From: Chloroflexota bacterium
Lineage (GTDB): Bacteria; Chloroflexota; Anaerolineae; Anaerolineales; Villigracilaceae
Length of the DNA stretch: 64,000 bases
NCBI GenBank assembly: GCA_013112685.1
Contig: JABFGC010000002.1
Coordinates: forward strand, 1,126,902 to 1,190,901
Reading direction: 5' to 3'
Under the pieces are notes generated by a model. That model saw only the letters and a program-made list of their open reading frames with translations. It was not told the DNA's origin and searched no databases. Below are positions 43,893-53,760 of the stretch, in pieces. Numbering within the stretch: position 1 is the stretch's first letter; each line of letters begins with the position of its first letter. The position numbers and the translations under genes were made by a program.

Positions 43893-45079
43893 TTATCCCG
43901 GCTTGAATTTACCCCACAATCCATAACCTTCCTTCCGTCTTTCCTCGCGCCGTTCGTGTTGTTCCTGGATTTGTTCGACATGATCGGCTTTTTCCTGGAT
44001 GGCAGCCTCCAGCCATAAGTGTCCCTTTTCCGCCGTCGCGTGACTCCCCGCTCCATACGCGCCGGTGGCGGTGTCGTCGTCCCAGGGCGGATTTGCCACC
44101 AAAGCCCCACCCTCGATCCAGTCCATGTAATAGTCCGGCGTCGCGGCGAAATCCGTTTCGTCCACAACACGCTCCATTTTGCACAGGTCGGGGCGCAGGT
44201 GCAGCAGGTAGGAAGTCTCAAGTTCGCACGCATGTCCCATCCCGCCGATTTTGCTTGTGCGGTATTTATCCAACGCTTCGGCTCCGATCCTGCCGGAGGT
44301 GTGAAGGTATGCCGTGGCGCAGAAAATCCGGCGGTGACGTTCGCCCGCGTACTTGACGATATTCACCAGGAACGAAGAATTCCCGCCGTGACCGCTCATC
44401 AAATAGAACCGGTCGAAGCCGCGTGCCACGAGGACATCAATCACCGCCAGCCAGAAATCCTCGAATGCCCGCCCGCCGGCGTTCATCGTCGCCGCAAAGG
44501 AGGCGCGATGCGTGCTGACGCCATACGGCATGACCGGCATTGCAAAACTGCGCGTAGGCAATTTGGCAAATGTACCCTTTGCAATTGCATCAATAATGAT
44601 GGTATCAACGGAGAGGGGAGGTGATAGCCGTGTTGTTCCGTGTGACCGATTGGAAAGAGGATCACTTTTCCGCGTTCGCTGTCCGGCGGCAGGAATGGCT
44701 TCGCCTCATAACGGGGACCGGTGCGGCTGCCGCAAAATGGACGGCGATATCTGCGCCGTGAATTGTCCCTGCGGGTCGAAGCCTTGCGGCGCGAGGCAGT
44801 ACACGCGGGTGAAGCCGTCGTCTCGCAGGCTGTCAAGCAGGTTTTAAGGTGTAAGGAAAAAACGCCGCCTCTGGAATTTCCAATCCGGCTGCCGTGCCAG
44901 CCGAATGGAAAGGATGGCAGGATTCCGATTCGGGTAGGATGGCTCAGTTGGTCGGCAAGCAGGTCAAAGTCATAGCCTGAGCCGAGAGGCAGGACGAGCG
45001 GAACATCGCGCGGAAGAGCCGCAACTGCATCCCAGGTCAATTCATCGAAGTTAAATAAATCAAAGTTGCGCGTAGTCAA
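43893..45079 (-). CDS. Creatininase-family amidohydrolase-like protein (several frameshifts)
   Basis: The C-terminal 220 residues are clearly a creatininase fold: FPIGHTEQHGYHLP (metal-binding Glu and His), MPYGVSTHRASFAATMNAGG, MSGHGGNSSFLVNIV and HACELETS. Creatininase relatives hydrolyse cyclic amides or act in cofactor maturation (MftE, formamide hydrolases). The first 150 residues, from MTTRNFDLFNFDELTWDAV, include LPLGSGYDFDLLADQL and are not assigned. Frames change at least twice (near 44850 and near 44560), so the chain is reconstructed from pieces. It is convergent with the Ig-like lipoprotein and divergent from the peptide transporter operon. Confidence 0.72.
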
Positions 45080-45163
45080 TTTAACACCTCATCAAATCCT
45101 CACAAACCAAAACAAGAAAACAAACCCAGTCACACCCAATTTTACCAACCCTTCCACTTTCCC

Positions 45164-45186
45164 ATATTCGGAATATACAGTAAAAT
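45164..45186 (+). promoter_or_regulatory. Operator-like palindrome and -10 box of the peptide ABC operon
   Basis: ATATTC-G-GAATAT (45164-45176) directly precedes TAAAAT (45181-45186). A bound dimer would cover the promoter. No good -35 box is present. Confidence 0.4.
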
Positions 45187-45311
45187 TTTTACAGCGATGA
45201 GTTCCCGTACTGTCCGACCCGATGCCTGCGCCATGGCAGATTAATCCAATCTGTCGTGGCGCGTATTGTTTAAACGGCTTGTGCAAATTCAAATTTGCGA
45301 GAGGAGAAACT

Positions 45312-46941
45312 ATGAAACTGAAAGCACTGTACGTTTTGGTTTTGGTTGCGCTTGTTGTATCGGCATGCGCTGGGGGAGGGCAGCCTGCCATTGTGCGCGT
45401 TGGCTGGGCGGGCAGCCCCGATACGCTCAACCCGGGAATGGCAATCCTGGTGGAAGCGTATACCATCTTCGAACTGGTGTACGACTCCATGTATGAGTTG
45501 AATCTGGATGGGTCGTTCACGCTCAGCCTTGCCGAAAGTGTTTCGACCTCCGACGACGGCTTGGTGTGGACCTACAAAATCCGCGATGAGCTCAAATGGC
45601 ATGACGGTCAACCGTTGACCGCCGAAGACATCGCTTGGACTTACAACCTGTACAAGGACACGCCAGAGTATCCCTATTTGAACGGATACTACACGCCATA
45701 TTTCGATACCATCGTGGCAACGGAGAACAACGAAGTCGTTCTGACGCTGACCGAGGCAATACCGAACATCGAAAGCCAGTTGGTGTTCCTGTACATTCTG
45801 CCGAAGCACATTTGGGAGAACGTGGATAAACTCGAATACGAGAACTTCGAGATGGTCGGTTCGGGTCCGTTCAAGATGGCGGAATATGTGCAGAACGAAT
45901 TCGTGCGCCTGACGGCAAACAAGGATCATTTTGCCACGCCGCCCAAGGTGGACGAAGTGGTCTTCCAGACCTTTGAAAACCAGGATGCGCTGGTGCAGGC
46001 GATCAAGACCGGACAGGTGGACATGGTCACCGAGATGCCGAACACCGCGGCGGGAATCCCTGGACGCGGAGGAAAGCATCGAACTTGTCGTTGGCGCCCC
46101 GCTTGCCCCCGGCGTGACGGACATCATCTTCAACCAGGTTGACCCTGAAAACTGCCCGACCGAAGGCGGCATTTGTTCCGGTCATCCCGCCCTGCGGGAT
46201 CGAAACGTCCGCCTTGCAATGGCGCATGCCACCGACAAGCAGAAACTGATTGACGTGATTTTGCTCGGTCTTGGCAGCCCCGGCTTGACCCTGATCCCCG
46301 ACGGGCTTGGAGTCTGGTACAACAATTCGCTCAAGGATTACGAGTTCGACGCAGCCAAGGCGAACCAGATCCTCGACGACGCTGGGTATGCGGATACAGA
46401 CGGCGACGGCGTCCGCGAAATGCCGGATGGCTCGCGCCCGCTCACGTTCCGCCTCAACTGGCCCAGCGACAGCATCAACGCGCCGCGCATGGCGGAATTA
46501 CTCAGCGAGATGTGGGCGGAGATCGGTGTGACGCTCGAACCACAGGCGGTTGACCCCGATGCGCTGACGGCGCAGTGCTGTCCTGCCTTCGATTTCGATA
46601 TCATGATCTGGGGCTGGGCATCCGACCCGGACCCGAGCGCCCTGCTCTACGTGTACACCACCGAAGCCGTTCCCACCGGCTCCAGCGAAACTGGCTATTC
46701 CAACCCGGCGTACGACGAACTCTATGCCCAACAGCAGGTGGAACTGGACTTTGAAGCCCGCAAGGACATCGTTTGGGAGATGCAGAAGATCGTCCACGAC
46801 GATGTGGTGTACATCATCCCGTTCTACGATGCGAACGTGCAGGCATATCGCAGCGACCGCTTCACCGGCTGGATCACCGACCAGGCAAAGGTTGAGCTCT
46901 CCGACGTGACATCGCTTGTCAGGATCGAACCGGTCAAGTAA
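45312..46941 (+). CDS. Peptide/nickel-type ABC transporter substrate-binding lipoprotein (one frameshift)
   Basis: A lipoprotein signal (LYVLVLVALVVSA, Cys next) is followed by a complete SBP_bac_5 domain: GWAGSPDTLNPG, LAESVSTSDDGLVWTYKIRDELKWHDGQPLTAEDIAWT (the family signature), MVGSGPFKM, NVRLAMAHATDKQKLID and a C-terminal IVHDDVVYIIPFY. It captures oligopeptides or similar solutes outside the membrane and hands them to the permeases that follow. The frame changes near 46055, within MPNTA/GIPSLDAEESIEL. AGAGGAGAAACT precedes the ATG. A strong hairpin lies between this gene and the first permease gene. Confidence 0.9.
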
Positions 46942-46956
46942 GAACCGTGTTTTTCA

Positions 46957-46990
46957 CCCGCCCCAGGGAGTCAAGGTTCCCCGGGGCGGG
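46957..46990 (+). promoter_or_regulatory. Intercistronic stem-loop after the substrate-binding protein gene
   Basis: CCCGCCCCAGGGAG pairs with TTCCCCGGGGCGGG around a short loop, with no T run. Such hairpins often protect the upstream mRNA and so raise binding-protein output relative to the permeases. Confidence 0.6.
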
Positions 46991-47024
46991 TACCAGCCCG
47001 CGCACTTCCTACAGGGTGAATCCC

Positions 47025-48057
47025 TTGAACCGAACCCGTGCAATCCTTTCGAAAACAGCCTGGTCTGTTTTCACGATTCTATTTGTCATTATCCTCAACT
47101 TCTTTTTGTTCCGCGTCCTGCCGGGCGACCCGGCGCGGGCGGGGATTCGCGACCCGCGCTTGAAAAAGGAAGCGGTCGAGATGCTGCAAGCCCGTTTCGG
47201 GTTGGATAAGCCGGTCATCAACTGCTTCGAGTCGCTGAACCCCATCAAGGTCGGGAACTGCGATGTCAACCCGCTGGACACGCAATTCTTCATTTATATT
47301 GGCAATCTGCTGAAAGGGGAATTGGGCATCAGTTATCACACCAACCGCCCGGTGGGGGAGATTCTCTCCGAACGTTTGTGGAATACGATTCTGCTGATCG
47401 GGGCGGGGCAGCTTCTCTCGATTCTGATCGGCGTTGTGCTGGGCGTCTTTGCCGCATGGAAGGCGCGCACCGCGGTGGATTACGGCGCAATCGCCGTCAG
47501 CCTGTTCGCGTGGAGTCTGCCGACCTTCTGGAACCGGGATCATCCTCCTGTTTTGGGGCAGCGCAAACGGCTTCCCGCTGGCGGGGAAAGCCACCCCGGG
47601 GATGAGTTCCATGCCTTTGTTCCAGCAATGGGGCGACATTCTCTGGCACATGTTCCTGCCGACGCTGACCTATACCATCGTTTACATGGGCGAATACACC
47701 CTCATCATGCGCTCCAGCCTGATGGATGTGCTCTCCGAGGATTACATCCTGACCGCCAAAGCCAAAGGCTTGAGCATGTTCCAGATCTTGAAGGACCATG
47801 CACTCAAGAACGCGATGCTCCCGCTGGTCACGGTGATCGCCATCAATCTCGGCTTCACGGTGGCGGGTGCGATTCAAATCGAAGCGGTCTTTTCCTGGCT
47901 GCCCGGGTTGGGAAGCGCCATCTATGAATCCGTGGTGCGCAGGGATTACCCGATCTTGCAGGGCGCGTTCCTGTTGATCGCTGTGGCGGTCATTACGGCG
48001 AACCTGCTGGCTGACCTGACCTATACCTGGCTCGATCCGCGCGTGCAGGTGGAGTGA
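47025..48057 (+). CDS. Peptide ABC transporter permease 1 (DppB/OppB type; one frameshift)
   Basis: The product is about 345 residues: an N-terminal membrane helix (SVFTILFVIILNFFLFRVLPGDPAR, typical of OppB), a periplasmic region, five more helices and the EAA loop DYILTAKAKGLSMFQILKDHALKNAMLPLVT. A TTG start at 47025 opens LNRTRAIL and is preceded by AGGGTG. The frame shifts near 47533 (PTFW then TGIILLFWG). The end overlaps the next permease by four bases if that begins at GTG 48054. Confidence 0.87.
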
Positions 48058-48960
48058 CCATGCAAACGTCGTTGCAAACTTCCAAGCCGACCAGCCAGTT
48101 ATCGGCGCGCCTGACGGGATTTTGGCGGGTCTTCAAAAAGAATCGCGGCGGAATTATCGGATTAGGCATGCTCGTTCTCATCGTCCTGGTGGCGGTCTTC
48201 GCGCCGTTGATCGCGCCGTACGACCAATCGTCTGCGGCGGACACTACCATCAGCGATATTTACCAGTCGCCCAGCGCCGCTCACTGGTTCGGGACCGATG
48301 ACGCCGGGCAGGATGTCTTCTCCAACTTTGTGTATGGCGCGCGCGTCTCGCTGACCGTTGGCTTTTTCGCCGCATTCATTTCGATTTTCATCGGCGGACT
48401 GTTCGGGCTCGTGGCGGGATTCTTCGGCGGGCGTTGGGAGACCTTCCTGATGCGCTTCACCGACATCATGCTCGTCATCCCCGACCTGCCGTTGATGGTC
48501 GTCATCGTTGCGCTGACCAGACCCTCCCTGTTCAACATCATCTTCGTCATCGGCTTGCTCGGCTGGACGACCACCGCGCGCGTCGTCCGCTCGCAAACTC
48601 TGGCGGTGAAATCGCGCAAGTTCGTCCTGCGCGCGCGCGCCATCGGTGCAGGTAAGGGACACATCGTCTCGCGCCACATCCTGCCGCTGGTAATGCCCAT
48701 CCTCGTGGTGCAGGCGGTGCTGGTCATCTCGCTGGCGATCTTGAACGAGAGCGCGTTGTCGTTCATCGGTCTTGGCGACCCAACGACTCTCTCCTGGGGG
48801 CAGATGCTCAACTATGCCTTTGGGCGCGGAGCCATGTCCACCGGGGCGTGGTGGGCGCTGGTCGCGCCGGGATTCGGAATCGTCTGGGTGGTGCTGTCAT
48901 TGACCCTGCTTGGGCAGGGGCTGGAGCAGGTCCCTCAACCCGCGGCTGGATACCCACCAT
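48054..48960 (+). CDS. Peptide ABC transporter permease 2 (DppC/OppC type)
   Basis: N-terminal helix after LTGFWRVFKKNRGGIIGL, then IAPYDQSS and HWFGTDDAGQDVFSNFVYGARVSL (the DppC hallmark), with the EAA loop SRKFVLRARAIGAGKGHIVSRHILPLV. The chain ends in LSLTLLGQGLEQV followed, one frame over, by LNPRLDTHHLMPGKP; an extra C near 48932 causes the shift. No stop codon separates it from the ATPase that follows, so either the two form one fused chain or the stop was lost through indels. The end is given at the ATG inside LMPGKP. Start at GTG 48054 or ATG 48060. Confidence 0.8.
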
Positions 48961-50004
48961 CTGATGCCGGGCAAGCCCGCAGTCCGGGAAGAGGCGGCGG
49001 CGCAAAGCTCATCCAAAAAGACGTACTGCTTGAAGTCCAAAATCTTTCCATTAATTACGTCGGCGAAGGGAAACCGCCCGCCCGCGCCGTGGAGAATGTC
49101 AGTTTCACGTTGAAGGAGGGCGAACTGCTTGGGCTGGTAGGAGAGAGCGGTCTGCGGCAAGACAACCCTCATGCTCGCTTTGCTGCGCCTCCTGCCCGCC
49201 GCCGGTCAGATCGTGAACGGACAGGTGTACTTCAAAGGGCGGGACCTGACTTTGATCAGCGACGACGAATTGAACAAAGTGCGCTGGAGCGGGATTTCGA
49301 TTGTCTTTCAGGGCGCGATGAACGCGCTCAACCCCGTGCGGACGGTGGGCGACCAGATCGCGGAAGCCATCGTCACGCACGTGACCGGTTTTCCGAAGGA
49401 GAACATCACCGCGCGTGTGACCGAACTGCTCGACCTCGTGGGCATCGCCGCCGACCACCGCGACCACTTCCCACACCAATACTCCGGCGGGATGCGCCAA
49501 CGTGCGATGATTGCCATGGCGCTGGCATGCAACCCGCAGGTCATCATCGCGGACGAGCCGACCACCGCGCTGGACGTGATGATTCAGGCGCAGATCCCGG
49601 AACTGCTCGACAACCTGCGGAAAAGACTGGGGCTGGCGGTCATCTTCGTCACGCACGACCTCGGCGTGGTCGCCGAAATGTGCGACAAAGTGCTGGTGAT
49701 GTACAGCGGCGTGACCGCCGAATACGCCGATGTGGACGTCATCTACAACAATCCGCGCCACCCCTACACCCAGGAACTGCTCAAAGCCTTCCCGGATCTG
49801 ACCAAACCGAAAAAGAAACTATCCTCCATCCCCGGCTACCCGCCAAGGCTGGATGCCCTGCCGCCCGGGCGCCGTTTTGCGCCGCGCTGTCCCGCGGTAT
49901 TCGACCGTCGCCGGAGCGAACAGCCGGAACTGCACAGCATCGGCATGGACGGGCACGTGGCGAGTTGTCATTTGGTGACCGAGGCGGATAGGTCACGTTT
50001 GTAA
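48961..50004 (+). CDS. Peptide ABC transporter ATPase 1 (DppD/OppD type; frameshifts)
   Basis: ATPase of the importer: VLLEVQNLSINYV, Walker A region GLVGESG with the frame changing at about 49153 before KTTLMLALLRLLP, FQGAMNALNPVRTVGDQI (Q loop), signature YSGGMRQRAMIAMAL, Walker B IIADEPTTALDV and H loop FVTHDLGVVAEM. The C-terminal oligopeptide-type extension holds LPPGRRFAPRCPAVF with a Cys cluster. It may be joined to the permease upstream; an A-run at about 49014-49018 is the most likely place of another missing base. It pairs with the second ATPase at 50130. Confidence 0.82.
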
Positions 50005-50036
50005 CGTGACCGTGGGTTTGTGGAGGGCGAAAAAGG

Positions 50037-50105
50037 AGTCCAGAAGTTCTGCTTCTGGAACTCCGCTTCTGGAATTCCGCAAGTAGAACTTGCGGAGTCC
50101 GCCTA
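50037..50105. repeat. Family C palindromes between the two ATPase genes
   Basis: GTCCAGAAGTTCTGCTTCTGGAAC and AATTCCGCAAGTAGAACTTGCGG hairpins. This places two RNA hairpins inside the operon, just before the last gene. Confidence 0.8.
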
Positions 50106-50129
50106 TTTTCATAATTCGAGATAACTACC

Positions 50130-51115
50130 ATGAGTAAAGAAAATTTTTTGGAAGTTCACGAACTGAAAAAATATTTCGAAGCCGGGCGTCCCTCCCTGTT
50201 TTCGGGAACGTGCGCCACGTGCGCGCGGTGGACGGCGTGGATTTCAACCTGCGTCGCAGCGAGGTCATCGCGCTCGTCGGCGAGAGCGGCGCGGCAAATC
50301 CACGCTGGCGTTGCTGTTGATGGGGCTGGAGGAGCCGACCGGCGGAACGGTCACCTTTGAAGGGCGCGACATCACGCACCTGAACGACCGCCAGCGCAAA
50401 GACCTGCGCCGCAAAATTCAAATGGTCTTTCAAGACCCGTACGAATCCCTGAACCCCACGCAGACCATCGAGGAGATCGTCACCGAGCCGTTTGCTGGTG
50501 CATGGCATCGCGCCGGACAAAGCCGAACGCGGCGAAAAGGTCAAAAAGGCGCTCGAAGATGCCGGCTTGAAACCCGCCGAAATCTACCTCAACCGCTACC
50601 CGCACGAACTCTCCGGCGGTCAGCGCCAGCGCGTGGTCATTGCCGCCGCGCTCGTGCTCGAACCGGAGATCATCCTCGCCGACGAACCCGTCTCGATGCT
50701 GGATGTTTCCATCCGTGCCGAGGTCATCAACCTGCTGGCGGAACTGCGCATCACGCGCCGGATCGCCGTCATCTTCATCACGCACGACCTCGGCTCCGTC
50801 GGCTTCTTCGCCGACCGCGTGGCGGTCATGTATCTGGGGCGCATCGTCGAGGTCGGCACCATGCTCGAAGTGCTGGAAAACCCCCAGCACCCCTACACCC
50901 GCGCGTTGATCTCCGTCATCCCCGTTCCCAACCCGCGCTTGCGGCACGAGCGCATCATCTTGCAGGGCGAAACGCCCAACCCCATCAGCGTCCCATCCGG
51001 CTGTCGCTTTCATCCGCGCTGCCCGGTGGCGCTGGAAATGTGCAAGGCAAGCGACCCGCCCATGGTCCCGCTCACCAAAACCCACCAGGCAGCGTGCCTT
51101 TTGCTGGTAAAGTAG
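50130..51115 (+). CDS. Peptide ABC transporter ATPase 2 (DppF/OppF type; three frameshifts)
   Basis: Read across the shifts: [65 protein letters not shown] (Walker A), MVFQDPYESLNPTQTIEEIV, signature LSGGQRQRVVIAAAL, Walker B IILADEPVSMLDV, H loop FITHDLGSVGFFADRVAVMYLG and the C-terminal PSGCRFHPRCPVALEMC. Frame changes lie near 50205, 50292 and 50495, each explained by one missing or extra base in a GC-rich run. It is the last gene of the importer operon and couples ATP hydrolysis to uptake with the preceding ATPase. Confidence 0.88.
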
Positions 51116-51144
51116 GGCGAGATTTATCTCGCCCAACCAGGACA

Positions 51145-51929
51145 ATGGACATCACCAGTCTCCAAAACCCCCGCATCAAACACATCGTCAAACTTCGGGA
51201 AGATAAACGCCAGCGGCAAAGGGATGGTTTGATTCTTGTCGAAGGCTTCGATGAGTTGACTCTCGCCCTGAGCTGCGGCATGGTTCCACAGACGCTTCTT
51301 TCCGCGCCCGAGCTTGCCAGCCGGACTTTGAGTCTTCCCCACGCCGTCGAGGCATGGACCCGTCAGCCGCGCCGTCTTCCAGAAGGTTTCGTACCGCGAA
51401 AACCCGGATGGCTGGCTGGGAATCTTCCCCATGCCCAAACGTTCGCTCGAAGACCTCCATCTCTCCCACCCGTCGCTTGTCATCGCCGCCGAGTCGGTGG
51501 AGAAGCCCGGCAACCTCGGGGCGATTCTGCGCACCGCCGACGCCGCCCGCGTGGATGCCCTGCTCGTCTGCGACCCGCGCGTGGACTTGTGGAATCCCAA
51601 CGTCATCCGCGCCAGCCGCGGGGCGGTCTTTGCCGTACCCGCCGTCGAGGTGGATTCGCTCAAAGCGTTGGAGTGGCTGAAGTCCGAGGGGGATGCGGGT
51701 TCTGGCGGCGACGCCCTCCGCCGATGCGCTGTACACCGACGCGGACATGACCGGATCCATCGCCATCGCCGTCGGCGCCGAGGACGAAGGGCTGACCGAT
51801 CTCTGGATGCAGAGCGCCGACCTGCGGGTGAAAATCCCGATGTCCGGCAGGGTCAATTCGCTGAACGTCTCCGTCTCTGCCGCGCTTGTGACTTTCAGAG
51901 CCTTGAGGCGGCGCCGCAAAATTGAGTAG
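51145..51929 (+). CDS. TrmH/SpoU-family RNA methyltransferase (two frameshifts)
   Basis: N-terminal substrate-binding part: ITSLQNPRIKHIVKLREDKRQRQRDGLILVEGFDEL; then VFQKVSYRENPDGWLGIF; then the SPOUT domain with AAESVEKPGNLGAILRTADAARVDAL, IRASRGAVFAVP, IAIAVGAEDEGLTDLW and PMSGRVNSLNVSVSAALV, the three knot motifs. It likely 2'-O-methylates rRNA. The frame changes near 51365 and 51690; both lie inside well-conserved stretches, so they look like assembly indels. It starts 30 bases after the transporter operon. Confidence 0.87.
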
Positions 51930-51992
51930 AATAAGGGTCGTTACCGAGGGGGGCGGGTAATTTCAAATTACATCCTCATTCGAAAGGCACGC

Positions 51993-53562
51993 ATGAACAG
52001 CCAGGCAGGACCGTATTTCGAAACCGATGTTTTCGCCAGCCTGGGGAGAGATTTGGCTTCCACGTCCGATGCAGAAACCGCCGCGCGAATCATCCCCGGA
52101 TGCCGCCGACGCGCTCATCGGGTGGGATGCGTGCTACTTGATCCTGTACGACCCGGCGCAGGGGGCAGTCCGCGCCCGCTCTACACGGTGGATACCATCA
52201 ACGGCGAGCGGGTCGTTCAAGGGGAGCCGCGCCTCCGAAACCCAGCGAAAACATGCTAAAGGCGCTCCGGCAGGGGGGCTTTATCTCCGAATACGAAGAG
52301 TACTTCGAACTGGACCCAAGCCTTGCCTTTGGCGATACCACCAGGCGCACGCTTTCGCAGATCTTCGTGCCCGTGGCGACCGATACGCGTGCCCTCGGCG
52401 TGCTTTCGATTCAAAGTTACCGGAAGCATTTTTACAGCGGCGCGCAGCTGACCATCCTGAAAAACCTGGCGAACCACTGCGCGGGCGCGCTGGAGCGCAT
52501 TTGGGCGCAGGAGGCGCTGGGCAACCTGGTGGAACGATTGAAGGTGCTGAACCGGGCGACCCATAACATCAACGCCAGCCTGGATGTGGAGCGCATCTGC
52601 CAGGTGGTGTACGAGACCGTGGAGCAGGTGATGCCCTGCGACGATTTCGTGATGGACGGCTACGAGGAAAGCACGAACGAGATCGTGCCGATCTACGCGG
52701 TGGAGTATCCGCGCCGCCGGGTGTACACCCGCAGTTATTTCGCGGATCACGGGCTGGCGGGGGAGATCGTGCGCCGGAAGAAGCCCCTGCTCTTCAACTC
52801 GCAGGCGGCAATGGATGCGAGCGGAATCCGGTTCCGAACACTTCGGCGGCGAGGGGGAAGACCCCACCCAGTCGCTGCTGGCGGCGCCGATGATTCTGCA
52901 CGGCAGGATCTTCGGCATGATCTCGGCGCAGTCCTACCGGCAGAACGCCTACACGGACGACGACCGTTACCTGCTGGAGGTGCTGGCGGCTCATGCGGCA
53001 ATCGCCATCGAGAATGCGCGGCTCTTCGAGTCGGTGCGGCATCTCGCCAACACCGATCCGCTGACCGCCACGCTCAACCGCCGCCGCTTCTTCAGAACTG
53101 GCGGAGCGCGAATTCGACCTCGCCCGCAGGAACGAAGCGCCTTTCTCGGTCATCATGCTGGACGTGGACGGCTTCAAGAAGTTCAACGACTCGTTCGGTC
53201 ACAAGGTGGGCGACCAGGTCCTCATTCAAGTGGCGGAGACGTGCAAGTCTGCCCTGCGCGGATCGGACATCTTCGGCAGGCTGGGCGGCGAGGAGTTTGC
53301 GCTGGCGGCGCCCGCCACCCCGCTCGAACACGCCGTGGAGATCGCCGCCCGCCTGCGCAGACTGATTCACGAGCAAACCTTCCGCTTTGAGACCGGCGAA
53401 GGCGAACTCCCGGAGCCGTTCTCGGTGACGGTCAGCGTGGGAGTGGTCGCAAGCGATCCCGCCTGCAAAAACCTGGACGCCCTCATGGAACGCGCCGACA
53501 AAGCCATGTATCTTGCGAAGAACTCCGGGAGGAATCAGGTAAGGGCGTGGGGGGAGGAGTAG
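51993..53562 (+). CDS. GAF-domain diguanylate cyclase (several frameshifts)
   Basis: Pieces from three frames join into one cytoplasmic sensor: a first GAF domain (about 51993-52500; ADALIGWDACYLILYDPAQGAVRARS, FVPVATDTRALGVLSIQSYRKH), a second GAF (about 52560-53030; MPCDDFVMDGYEES, APMILHGRIFGMISAQSYR) and a GGDEF domain (about 53040-53550; DPLTATLNRRRFF, MLDVDGFKKFNDSFGHKVGDQVL, RLGGEEFAL active site, DKAMYLAKNSGRNQV). It makes cyclic di-GMP in response to a ligand of the GAF domains. GGEEF is an active-site variant. Frame changes near 52090, 52200-52250, 52840 and 53095. Confidence 0.87.
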
Positions 53563-53564
53563 GG

Positions 53565-53625
53565 AGAGGATTGGAGAATTGGGGAATAGAGATTGGAGAC
53601 TAGAGATTAGAGATAGGGAGGCGTG
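53565..53625. repeat. Purine-rich low-complexity tandem repeat
   Basis: Degenerate units such as GGATTGGAGAATTGG, GATTGGAGACTAGAG and ATTAGAGATAG. It resembles the complement of the repeat at 24199-24292 in style. Confidence 0.6.
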
Positions 53626-53760
53626 ATGCGAGCAAATCAATTCACGAGCAAACGAATTCCAGGCGCAATTTCGTGATTTCGCGGTCTCTCATTCGTGGAT
53701 GGTTTGTTCAGGCGGGCGTATAATGAGTTAATCCCACTGGAGCAGGGGAGAGGTGACAAG

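Noticed and set aside
48910..49113. A separate small gene between permease and ATPase.
   Set aside because: It is the permease tail (LNPRLDTHHL) read in its correct frame running on past an indel.
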